Below are positions 1 to 5,396 of a stretch of 5,396 bases of DNA, piece after piece (position 1 is the stretch's first letter; each line of letters opens with the position of its first letter). This stretch comes from Gammaproteobacteria bacterium (GTDB taxonomy: Bacteria; Pseudomonadota; Gammaproteobacteria; Granulosicoccales; Granulosicoccaceae): assembly GCA_019634245.1 (NCBI GenBank), contig JAHQVR010000204.1:1-5396 (forward strand), in the 5' to 3' direction. The notes under the pieces are model-generated. The model searched no databases and had not been told where the DNA came from. It worked only from the letters and a program-made list of their open reading frames with translations. A program made the translations under genes and the position numbers.

Positions 1-611
1 CTTATGGGTTCTGGCAGTACGTTCGCTCTGTAGTGTAGTAAGTCGGATAGGAATTCATCATCGAACTCGGGGTGGGGTTGCAAGCTTAGAGCCTTGTCAC
101 CGTAGGCAATCGCTGCATATTGGCAAAATTCGGTCGAACCCAGTGAGGTTGCCTGTGGCGGTAACTCAACGACCTGATCCTGGTGAAAGGCATGCAGTGC
201 TGCTACTGGTGCGCCAAAGCGTTCATCCAATGCATACTCAACACGCCCAGCGGACCAACCGCCTTCAAATTTTTCAACTTTGCCCCCCAGTGCTTGTGCG
301 AGCAGCTGATGACCAAAGCAAATTCCAACCATCGGTATGTTTTTGTTGTAAGCCTCAACCACAAATTTTTCCAAGGGAGGGATCCAGTCGTGATCTTCAT
401 AAACACCGTGCCGTGAGCCAGTGAGTAACCAAGCATCACAGGTGTCCACCGAATCTGGAAATTCGTTTTCCAAGACATAATATCCGGAGTAGTCAAATGA
501 GTCTTCGCCCAGCAGGCGTTCAAACGAGCGTTTGTAATCGCCGTATTTGTCTTGCATTTCCTCTGGAATATGTCCACAGATGAGAATGCCAAGTGATTTT
601 TTCTTTGTCAT
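1..611 (-). CDS. Class I glutamine amidotransferase (GMP-synthase-like GATase), 3' end outside window
   Basis: The minus strand from ATG at 611 is open to the left edge, giving 203 residues that begin MTKKKSLGILICGHIPEE. The class I (triad) glutamine amidotransferase fold is recognisable: a nucleophile elbow GICFGHQLL with Cys98, and the QPHPEF motif giving His180 and Glu182, so the Cys-His-Glu triad is complete. WLLTGSRHGVYED (61-73) is the usual loop after the second strand in the stand-alone GMP-synthase-like branch. Such proteins hydrolyse glutamine or gamma-glutamyl amides in the cytoplasm; PuuD-type and GMP-synthase-type relatives act on different substrates and the sequence does not choose between them. 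No signal peptide is seen. The family is usually around 230-250 residues, so only a short C-terminal tail should be missing. A weak Shine-Dalgarno (TAGGTG) lies about 7 nt before the ATG. It is divergent from the dehydrogenase operon, so shared regulation is possible. The family is sure, the substrate unknown. Confidence 0.93.
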   Translation of the reverse strand, partial: MTKKKSLGILICGHIPEEMQDKYGDYKRSFERLLGEDSFDYSGYYVLENEFPDSVDTCDAWLLTGSRHGVYEDHDWIPPLEKFVVEAYNKNIPMVGICFGHQLLAQALGGKVEKFEGGWSAGRVEYALDERFGAPVAALHAFHQDQVVELPPQATSLGSTEFCQYAAIAYGDKALSLQPHPEFDDEFLSDLLHYRANVLPEPI

Positions 612-662
612 GTCAGACACCTAACTTGTCGCTTACTCGGTACCACTTTGAGCTCGGAGTAG

Positions 663-732
663 AGCGAACCGATCCGAAATTATCCGTCTGCCGAAAATCG
701 TTGGCTAATAAGGCAACCGTAGCGAATCGATC
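663..732. repeat. 12-bp direct repeat pair flanking the candidate minus-strand promoter
   Basis: AGCGAACCGATC (663-674) recurs as AGCGAATCGATC (721-732), identical at 11 of 12 positions and 58 bp apart start to start. One copy lies just downstream and one just upstream of the candidate promoter at 679-707. A second short repeat, CGGAGTAG, occurs at 655-662, directly next to the first copy, and again at 764-771. Two sites bracketing a promoter would suit a regulator binding site, but no known operator is recognised. Confidence 0.3.
679..707 (-). promoter_or_regulatory. Candidate sigma70-type promoter for the amidotransferase gene
   Basis: Read on the minus strand, TAGCCA (707-702, four of six matches to TTGACA) is followed after exactly 17 nt by GATAAT (684-679, five of six matches to TATAAT). 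This would start transcription near 672, about 60 nt before the ATG at 611. Position and spacing are good, but the -35 box is weak and chance matches of this quality are common, so this is a candidate only. Confidence 0.35.
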
Positions 733-873
733 AATTTGTTCACTATCAACATCATGGCTGTCGCGGAGTAGTCGGTCGCCCGTGTTCACTTACAGCATGA
801 TTGCCCTCGAATCCGTATTGTGTGGTCTGGCTCATGCTGCTCGGATAGTAGCACGCACTCGCAGACAGGTCGG

Positions 874-879
874 TATACT
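874..879 (+). promoter_or_regulatory. Possible -10 box for the dehydrogenase operon
   Basis: TATACT at 874-879 matches TATAAT at five of six positions and sits 28 nt before the chosen start codon at 908. No convincing -35 box is found 16-18 nt upstream (the sequence there is around GCACGC). If it is a real promoter, it would need an activator or another sigma factor. It is kept because it is the best -10-like element near the operon start and is directly followed by an inverted repeat. Confidence 0.25.
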
Positions 880-908
880 AAGCGTTCGAAGACTATCGCT
901 AACGCTTA
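879..908. promoter_or_regulatory. Inverted repeat abutting the operon start codon (possible operator or leader hairpin)
   Basis: TAAGCGTT (879-886) and AACGCTTA (901-908) are perfect 8-bp inverted arms separated by 14 nt. The right arm ends on the A of the chosen ATG at 908, and the left arm overlaps the last base of the TATACT box. As DNA it could be a dimeric operator covering the transcription start; as RNA it would form a hairpin pairing with the bases just before the start codon. No Shine-Dalgarno is obvious between the arms, which fits structured or weak initiation. Confidence 0.35.
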
Positions 909-2251
909 TGAGTTCCAGAACCTATCCACCGATTGCATGGCACGAGCTATCTCAAATGAGTAGCGCGGCGCGCGAGGAATTGTTGCGTCGTGAAGAGGAT
1001 GATCTTGAACCCTATATCGAAGGTGTCAGACCGATCATTGAGTCAGTGCGACAAGAGGGCGATGTTGCTTTAGCACGCTTGGGACAAAAGTTCGATTCGG
1101 CACCATTGACGGCGGAAGATATTCCCAGCTCTAAGGCGGATATGGATGCGGCTTTCGACCTGGTGGACAACGAGATGATCGAAGTGCTCGAGTATTCGGC
1201 AGACAATATTCGACGTTTTCACGAAGCGCAGATGCCGCAAGGTCATTGGGAGATGGAAATTCGTCCGGGTGTTCGTGCTGGTGAGCGCCATACACCCATC
1301 GATTCGGTGGCCTGTTACTCACCTAGAGGAAAGGGCTCGTTTCCAGTGGTAACTCTGATGACTGCCATTCCCGCCTGTGTCGCAGGCGTTCCAGACGCCA
1401 TTGTGTTAACGCCGGCCGGGCCTGATGGCAAGGTCGATCCAGCCACATTGGTTGCTGCAAAACTCAGTGGTATTGAGAGAGTTTATAAAGCGGGTGGTTC
1501 GCAAGCGGTTGCAGCCGCCGCCTATGGCACGGAGTCCGTGCCTAAATGTAGAAAAATAGTGGGTCCTGGCAACCCTTGGTTAGCAGCAGCTAAACGAGTG
1601 TTGGCAGGAGTCATCGACCCAGGTCTGCCTGCAGGACCCAGCGAAACGATTGTGTTTGTGGATGCCACGTCCAATCCGGAAGTTGCCGCTTTGGACATGT
1701 TGATTGAATCCGAGCACGGAAACGATAGTAGCGCTTTCCTAGTTACCGCCGATGAACACATTGCAGCTGCTGTGGTCGCTGCGATTCCGAAGTATTGGGA
1801 CGCAATGAGTGAAACTCTGGCGGGTTATTCTTCTACGGTATTGAGTGGTTCCAGTGGCGGTGTTGTGTTAGCTCAGGATGTCGAATCTGCTTATGCGTTT
1901 ATTAATGACTATGCGCCGGAGCACTTACAAATACTCACGAAAAACGCAGAATCACATCTAGAGCACATACGAAATGCTTCTGAAATATTATTGGGGGAAC
2001 ACGCGGCAGGGACACTGGCCAACTATATGATGGGCCCCAACTGCGTGTTACCGACCTCGGGTGCCGCTCATACGTGGTCACCCTTGGGTGTGCATGATTT
2101 TTTAAAATCAGCGTCCATAGGTCGTGTAACTGCTGCGGGGTTTGCCGAGCTGGCTCCACGAGTTCACAAGTTCGCGCTTTATGAAGGGTTTGAAGGGCAC
2201 GCGAATGCGGTGTCTGAGCTGAGGACTAACGCTATGAAAGAGTTCAACTGA
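908..2251 (+). CDS. Histidinol-dehydrogenase-family NAD-dependent oxidoreductase, non-HisD subfamily
   Basis: This 447-residue protein covers the whole histidinol dehydrogenase fold (family about 430-440 aa). Seen directly: VYKAGGSQAVAAAAYGTESV (192-211), KIVGPGNP (216-223), PAGPSE (241-246), SEHG (268-271), YAPEHL (335-340), GPNCVLPT (376-383) and EGFEGHANAV (426-435). The catalytic pair of E. coli HisD, Glu326/His327, is Glu338/His339, and Glu414 and His419 match Glu426 and His431. Zinc ligand Gln259 is replaced by Glu267 and Asp360 by Asn372, and substrate-site His367 by Cys379. This argues against histidinol as substrate and points to a paralogous subfamily of the kind that includes the sulfopropanediol dehydrogenase HpsN, which oxidises an alcohol to a carboxylate with NAD. 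HpsN identity is not proven. The frame stays open upstream to 593, but residues before 908 are unlike the family and run into the divergent gene, so ATG 908 was chosen; ATG 956 is an alternative. It is first in the four-gene operon, and its TGA overlaps the next ATG by one base. Confidence 0.9.
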   Translation: MSSRTYPPIAWHELSQMSSAAREELLRREEDDLEPYIEGVRPIIESVRQEGDVALARLGQKFDSAPLTAEDIPSSKADMDAAFDLVDNEMIEVLEYSADNIRRFHEAQMPQGHWEMEIRPGVRAGERHTPIDSVACYSPRGKGSFPVVTLMTAIPACVAGVPDAIVLTPAGPDGKVDPATLVAAKLSGIERVYKAGGSQAVAAAAYGTESVPKCRKIVGPGNPWLAAAKRVLAGVIDPGLPAGPSETIVFVDATSNPEVAALDMLIESEHGNDSSAFLVTADEHIAAAVVAAIPKYWDAMSETLAGYSSTVLSGSSGGVVLAQDVESAYAFINDYAPEHLQILTKNAESHLEHIRNASEILLGEHAAGTLANYMMGPNCVLPTSGAAHTWSPLGVHDFLKSASIGRVTAAGFAELAPRVHKFALYEGFEGHANAVSELRTNAMKEFN

Positions 2252-3840
2252 TGCGAAAACTTGATCGGCCTGGGCGTTCACCCGTTCATGCCATGAATGG
2301 CATGGCTTGCACCTCTCAACCGTTGGCGACCGACGCTGCCATCGAGATTCTGAAGGCGGGAGGCAATGCCATGGATGCCGCCATTGCTGCCTGCGCTATG
2401 CAGTGCGTGGTCGAGCCTCAGTCCACCAGTATTGGTGGAGATTGCTTTGCCATGTATGCAGAAGGTGGAGCGGGAAATCCTGTAGCGTTTAATGGTTCAG
2501 GACGTGCTCCAGCGGCGGCTACGCTAGAAGCTCTATTAGAGATAGGGGTCGAGTCGTTAGAGCGTTCCTCTGCGCATTCGGTGATTGTGCCGGGTGCTGT
2601 TGATGCCTGGTTCCAACTGCATTCAGCACACGGTCGAATGCCCATGTCGGAACTGCTTCAGCCAGCGATCAAAACAGCCCGATCCGGATTTCCGGTGTCG
2701 TCACGTGTTCATACCGACTTTGCAGCGCAAGTGGATTATTTACAGCAATTTGAACGCACAGCGCGTATTTACCTAGAGAACAATGCAGCACCTGCTGTTG
2801 GCTCGGTCTTGCGGCTGCCAGAGTTGGCGGATGCGCTGGAGCAGATCGCATTGAATGGACATGACGCTTTTTATAAAGGTGAATTAGCGGCGGGTATGGT
2901 AGACGAACTACAATCTCGGGGTGGTTTGCACACTATGGAAGACTTCGCGAATGTGCGAGGTAATTTCGTCAAGCCCATTAGCTCCACCTATCAGGGGCGC
3001 ACCGTTTTTGAATGCCCACCCAATGGGCAGGGGATGATTGCGTTATTGTTGCTGAACATGTTCGAGTGCTTACCCGATAGCGATGATGTGCTCAGCGCTG
3101 ATCGAATTCACTTAGAGCTTGAGGCTTGTCGGTTGGCCTATGCGGTTCGCAACCAACATTTGGCGGATATTGATCAAGCAGATGTACCTGTAGAGACCAT
3201 TTTAAGTAAATCCTATGCAAAACAATTAGTGGATCAAATCGATCCACAGCGAGCGACGATTCCTGCCACTCCTGTCCCGGTTGTTGAACACAAGGACACC
3301 GTCTACATTGCGGTCGTTGATAAAGATCGTAATGTCTGCAGCTTTATCAATACGCTCTTTTTTAGCTTTGGTAGTGGTATCACCAGCAGGCACGGCATCA
3401 CACTGACTAATCGAGGGCAAGGTTTCACTCTAGAAGCAGGACATCCGAACTGTATTGCACCTAATAAGCGCCCTTTGCACACAATTATTCCGGCTATGGC
3501 TGCCAGAGATGGTCAGATAGAATTGTGCTTTGGAGTGATGGGCGGTGAATATCAAGCGATGGGGCACGCACAGTTTTTACAGCGTTATTGGCAGCGTGGC
3601 TGCGATATTCAAGAGGCCATGGACATAGCGCGTACTATGGTGGATCCTTACACTCACGATGTTGAATTGGAAAGTGGTATTGAGACGCGCACTCGTCAAG
3701 CGCTTGAATCCAAGGGGCATACGTTGGCCCAGGACTTTCCTCCCATCGGAGGATCACAAGCTATTGCTATAGACTGGTCAGCAGGTACGCTAACCGGCGG
3801 TTCAGACCCGCGCAAGGATGGCTGCGCTATCGGCTATTGA
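2251..3840 (+). CDS. Gamma-glutamyltransferase-family Ntn hydrolase, cytoplasmic, substrate unknown
   Basis: This 529-residue protein matches the GGT family over its full length. Seen: the N-terminal ATDAAIEILKAGGNAMDAAI region (26-45), IGGDCF (61-66), PPNGQG (256-261), the processing site KDT|VYIAVVDKDRN with Thr350 as the expected autocatalytic nucleophile, TLFFSFGSGI (368-377), FGVMGGEYQAMGHAQ (427-441) and the ending GSDPRKDGCAIGY. GGT-fold proenzymes cleave themselves before this Thr into large and small subunits, then hydrolyse or transfer acyl groups from amides. Differences from classical GGT: TTH after the cleavage site is TVY, the RExAP carboxylate-binding motif is GSGRAP (83-87), and the GSPGGS loop is GVMGGEYQ. 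These resemble the acylase or oxamate-amidohydrolase-like (HpxW) branch rather than glutathione hydrolases. No signal peptide is seen, so it should be cytoplasmic, unlike periplasmic GGT. The start codon overlaps the upstream stop as TGATG; AAAGAG 8 nt before it is a fair ribosome site. Confidence 0.9.
   Translation: MRKLDRPGRSPVHAMNGMACTSQPLATDAAIEILKAGGNAMDAAIAACAMQCVVEPQSTSIGGDCFAMYAEGGAGNPVAFNGSGRAPAAATLEALLEIGVESLERSSAHSVIVPGAVDAWFQLHSAHGRMPMSELLQPAIKTARSGFPVSSRVHTDFAAQVDYLQQFERTARIYLENNAAPAVGSVLRLPELADALEQIALNGHDAFYKGELAAGMVDELQSRGGLHTMEDFANVRGNFVKPISSTYQGRTVFECPPNGQGMIALLLLNMFECLPDSDDVLSADRIHLELEACRLAYAVRNQHLADIDQADVPVETILSKSYAKQLVDQIDPQRATIPATPVPVVEHKDTVYIAVVDKDRNVCSFINTLFFSFGSGITSRHGITLTNRGQGFTLEAGHPNCIAPNKRPLHTIIPAMAARDGQIELCFGVMGGEYQAMGHAQFLQRYWQRGCDIQEAMDIARTMVDPYTHDVELESGIETRTRQALESKGHTLAQDFPPIGGSQAIAIDWSAGTLTGGSDPRKDGCAIGY
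2287..2304. repeat. 18-bp palindrome inside the GGT-family gene
   Basis: CATGCCAT (2287-2294) and ATGGCATG (2297-2304) are perfect 8-bp inverted arms around a 2-nt centre, 36 nt into the gene. The codons read HAMNGMA, so it may simply be a by-product of coding. A small internal regulatory or mRNA structure is possible but unsupported. Confidence 0.3.
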
Positions 3841-3845
3841 TCAAT

Positions 3846-4271
3846 ATGGACAGACGAACCTATTTAAAAACATCAGTGGTCAGTGCTGCGGCTGCGGTCC
3901 TCTCCCGAGAGGCTGCTGCTAATGGATCTGTTTACCAACAAGCTTATGAGGCAACCACTCGCGGTGATTCTGTCCAGGTAGATAATCGGATTCGCATTCA
4001 ACTTCCGGATTCGGTTGAGAATGCTGCGGTTGTGCCTGTTCGTATCCACTCGACCATCTCCAACACTCAAAAGATGGTGTTGCTGGTGGACAACCACGCC
4101 GACGCCGTGGTTGCCTCCTGTGATTTTATGGGAAAGGCGCAGACGATATTGTCTGTTCATATGCGCTTGGAAGTGGCTTGTAATGTCACCGCCTTAGTTT
4201 ACGATGGTACGCGTTGGTATTCTTATTCAGCGGCGATAGCTGAACTACAGCACCATTGCTCGGGGGTGTAG
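3846..4271 (+). CDS. SoxY-like periplasmic carrier protein with atypical C-terminal tail
   Basis: This 141-residue protein starts MDRRTYLKTS, a twin-arginine (Tat) motif, followed by an alanine-rich segment and an AAA|NG-type cleavage site near residue 25, so it should be exported folded to the periplasm. The mature part follows the SoxY immunoglobulin-like domain: IRIQLPDSVENAAVVPVRI (49-67), then MVLLVDNHADAVVASCDF (77-94). SoxY carries sulfur intermediates of thiosulfate oxidation on the Cys of a C-terminal GGCGG arm, bound to SoxZ. Here the tail is HHCSGV: Cys138 is four residues from the end, but the glycine context is gone. Two more cysteines, Cys92 and Cys112, are present. ATG 3846 was chosen because it sits directly before the RR motif, 5 nt after the previous stop; a TTG at 3837 overlapping that stop is possible. 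The ribosome site is weak, so coupling to the upstream gene is likely. The SoxZ-like gene follows after 3 nt, which strongly supports the SoxY assignment. Confidence 0.85.
   Translation: MDRRTYLKTSVVSAAAAVLSREAAANGSVYQQAYEATTRGDSVQVDNRIRIQLPDSVENAAVVPVRIHSTISNTQKMVLLVDNHADAVVASCDFMGKAQTILSVHMRLEVACNVTALVYDGTRWYSYSAAIAELQHHCSGV
4262..4268 (+). promoter_or_regulatory. Ribosome binding site of the SoxZ-like gene
   Basis: GGGGGTG at 4262-4268 lies 6 nt before the ATG at 4275, inside the last codons of the SoxY-like gene. It supports the chosen start and suggests coupled translation of the two partners. Confidence 0.5.
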
Positions 4272-4274
4272 ATC

Positions 4275-4583
4275 ATGCCCAGTGTACGTATAAACACTCG
4301 TCAAACTGAAGGCAGCGTGCTCGTCCAAGTGCTATTCAGCCATCCCATGGAGTCAGGGCGCGTAATCGATGCGCAGGGTATCGTCATACCTGCTTGGTAT
4401 CTCACTGAGGTATCTCTTCATTTAAATGACGAGCCGATCAGCCTCGTGACGCTTTCGTCGCTGATCTCTAAGAACCCTGTCTTATCGTTTGAGCTAGCGG
4501 ATGCCCAACCCGGCGATGACATCAAAGTGAGATGGACGGATAGTCGCGCAAAGACAGGTGAACGCAGCGCTAAGCTGGCATAG
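4275..4583 (+). CDS. SoxZ-like protein, partner of the SoxY-like carrier
   Basis: This 102-residue protein has the length and layout of SoxZ: a short N-terminal strand (PSVRINTR), a QVLFSHPMESG segment (18-28) matching the highly typical SHPMETG of SoxZ, the IPAWYLTEVSLHLNDEPI strand pair (38-55), NPVLSFEL (67-74) and a late KVRWTD (85-90). SoxZ forms a heterodimer with SoxY in the periplasm and presents the SoxY C-terminal arm to the other Sox enzymes. It has no cysteine and no signal peptide, consistent with SoxZ being carried across the membrane with Tat-exported SoxY. It ends the operon; soxA, soxB, soxC, soxD and soxX are not in this window. The family call is firm; participation in thiosulfate oxidation is not shown. 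Confidence 0.9.
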   Translation: MPSVRINTRQTEGSVLVQVLFSHPMESGRVIDAQGIVIPAWYLTEVSLHLNDEPISLVTLSSLISKNPVLSFELADAQPGDDIKVRWTDSRAKTGERSAKLA

Positions 4584-4666
4584 GCTTTTCAAGTTATTAC
4601 ATTGTGCTATGACGCTTATTTCTGCTCGTTAGGGCCCATTCAATGACCTCGTTTTCTTGGTGTCGC
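4584..4666. other. Short convergent intergenic gap
   Basis: These 83 bp separate the SoxZ-like stop from the stop of the convergent lipoprotein gene. A terminator is expected here for both strands, but no strong GC hairpin with a T-run is seen; the best is a 4-bp AAGC/GCTT stem followed by TTC at 4572-4590. A GGGCCC palindrome lies at 4632-4637. No gene is visible. Confidence 0.5.
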
Positions 4667-5396
4667 TCATAGTTTCTCAAAGACGAAGTTACCGGCGATT
4701 GGTAAACCATTGATGAAGGGTGAGTCACCAGGGTTACTTGTTAATAGTGAGATTGGCTCTGGAGGCTGAGTATCACTGTTGGCGGATACATAATTTGCGC
4801 CACTGTCAGTTCCGGAATCGTAAACAGGGAGCTCGACAGTAACGGCATCGACAAAACTGCCGTCGACGACTAAGGAAAAGTTATGGATGCCAACAAACCA
4901 ATCGGGGCTTGGCGCCACCATCGATGTCAGCGTGATCAACGGATAGTCTCGATCAACCGCTATTTCAAACACAATGGCAGCCGGTGATTCAGCAATACCG
5001 CCTTCAGAGATGAGTGTCGTGGCATAGCCGTTAGCAATGGCATCGTTGATTTCAGTCTGAAAGGTTGAGGTACCTCCGGTTTCAGCCATGGTTTCGATAC
5101 CTTCGCTAGCCGGCTGACCGGTCTCCCAAAAAATCACTTGTTCATTGTGAATGGCACCGATCAGTGGAGAGAAATGGGGATTGGGAGGAAAATTCTCGGG
5201 ATGTGTATCACTGCTCCACGTAGCATTGAAAGTAACTTGATAGCGAGCGGAAGTTTCCGAAACACCTGAGTCGGTTTCCTCATTCATTGAGTCGTCGGGA
5301 TCTCCAGAATCGGTTTGCTCTTCGGTTTCAGGTGTCGGATCACCATCAGTGTCTTCATCATTGCTTACGGTGTTGTCGTCTGAACAGGCAATTAGA
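4667..5396 (-). CDS. Spondin-domain outer-membrane-type lipoprotein, 5' end outside window
   Basis: The minus-strand frame is open from the right edge to TGA at 4667-4669. The visible part begins LIAC (5395-5384), a lipobox at the end of a signal peptide, so Cys at 5386-5384 should be lipidated; Ser at +2 favours outer-membrane sorting. An internal ATG at 5287 would skip the lipobox and is rejected as the start. Next comes a linker of about 45 residues dominated by Asp, Glu, Thr and Ser (5383-5249). The rest fits a Spondin_N domain: YQVTFNATWS with a following THPENFP, HFSPLIGAIH, a W..GQPASEGIE segment, the hallmark PSPDWFVGIH, and YDSGTDSG. In animal F-spondin this domain is a calcium-binding beta sandwich of extracellular matrix proteins; bacterial versions are known as surface or periplasmic proteins of unclear role. 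It is convergent with the operon and probably functionally separate. About 20 signal-peptide residues are missing. Confidence 0.88.
   Translation of the reverse strand, partial: LIACSDDNTVSNDEDTDGDPTPETEEQTDSGDPDDSMNEETDSGVSETSARYQVTFNATWSSDTHPENFPPNPHFSPLIGAIHNEQVIFWETGQPASEGIETMAETGGTSTFQTEINDAIANGYATTLISEGGIAESPAAIVFEIAVDRDYPLITLTSMVAPSPDWFVGIHNFSLVVDGSFVDAVTVELPVYDSGTDSGANYVSANSDTQPPEPISLLTSNPGDSPFINGLPIAGNFVFEKL

Larger units (their letters stand above)
612..907. other. Divergent intergenic regulatory region
   Basis: These 296 bp separate the start codons of two divergent genes and contain no convincing gene. The plus-strand frame open across it (593-907) translates to a Ser/Arg-rich stretch with no family resemblance and overlaps the opposite gene's start. 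The elements seen are the candidate minus-strand promoter, direct repeats, a TATACT box and an inverted repeat at the operon start. No regulator gene is in the window. Confidence 0.6.

Noticed and set aside
203..592. 129-residue minus-strand open frame
   Set aside because: It lies in another frame of the amidotransferase gene, whose translation carries a full catalytic triad.
593..907. N-terminal extension of the HisD-family frame up to an ATG at 593
   Set aside because: The added 105 residues are Ser/Arg-rich without family resemblance, overlap the divergent gene's start and would fill the whole regulatory region. The family N-terminus fits ATG 908.
908..2251. Annotation as histidine-biosynthesis hisD
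   Set aside because: No other his genes are adjacent, and two zinc-ligand positions plus a substrate-site histidine differ from HisD.
3873..4160. 95-residue minus-strand open frame opposite the SoxY-like gene
   Set aside because: Arg/His-rich composition with no recognisable family; it is antisense to a well-supported gene.
4230..4290. A frameshift hiding a normal GGCGG tail of the SoxY-like protein
   Set aside because: The +1 frame reads TIARGCRS and continues through CPVYV without a GGCGG; the in-frame stop lies 3 nt before the next ATG with a good ribosome site inside, so the annotated end looks genuine.
4572..4590. Rho-independent terminator after the SoxZ-like gene
   Set aside because: The stem is only 4 bp with a short T-run interrupted by C, too weak to call.
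1..5396. CRISPR arrays, tRNA or rRNA genes, insertion sequences
   Set aside because: No regularly spaced repeats, cloverleaf-like segments, transposase frames or terminal inverted repeats were seen.

Overview
The window reads as chromosomal DNA of a Gram-negative, probably marine proteobacterium, most likely a gammaproteobacterium. The reasons are a periplasmic SoxYZ-type pair with a Tat signal, a lipobox lipoprotein carrying an acidic linker and a spondin domain, mid-range base composition, and dense operon packing. This placement is inference; no rRNA or other taxonomic marker is present.

Layout. Positions 1-611 (minus strand) hold the N-terminal 203 residues of a class I glutamine amidotransferase, cut by the left edge. 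Positions 612-907 are a 296-bp divergent intergenic region with a candidate minus-strand promoter, a 12-bp direct repeat flanking it, and a -10-like box plus an inverted repeat touching the start of the plus-strand operon. Positions 908-4583 (plus strand) hold four tightly packed genes: a histidinol-dehydrogenase-family oxidoreductase (447 aa), a gamma-glutamyltransferase-family Ntn hydrolase (529 aa), a Tat-exported SoxY-like protein (141 aa) and a SoxZ-like protein (102 aa). Junctions are a 1-nt TGATG overlap, a 5-nt gap and a 3-nt gap. Positions 4584-4666 are a short gap between convergent genes. Positions 4667-5396 (minus strand) hold most of a spondin-domain lipoprotein, cut by the right edge just inside its signal peptide.

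How the genes may work together. The four plus-strand genes look like one transcription unit, an unusual combination: a dehydrogenase that is clearly not a standard HisD (two of four zinc-ligand positions differ), a cytoplasmic Ntn amidohydrolase/transpeptidase that is not a standard GGT, and a periplasmic SoxYZ pair whose SoxY lacks the GGCGG sulfur-carrying tail but keeps a cysteine four residues from the C-terminus. A divergently transcribed amidotransferase may belong to the same programme. A plausible but unproven reading is a catabolic module for a small organic, possibly sulfur-containing, compound: NAD-dependent oxidation of an alcohol, amide or gamma-glutamyl bond cleavage, and a periplasmic carrier for a sulfur or other thiol-bound group. 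The sequence does not fix the substrate.
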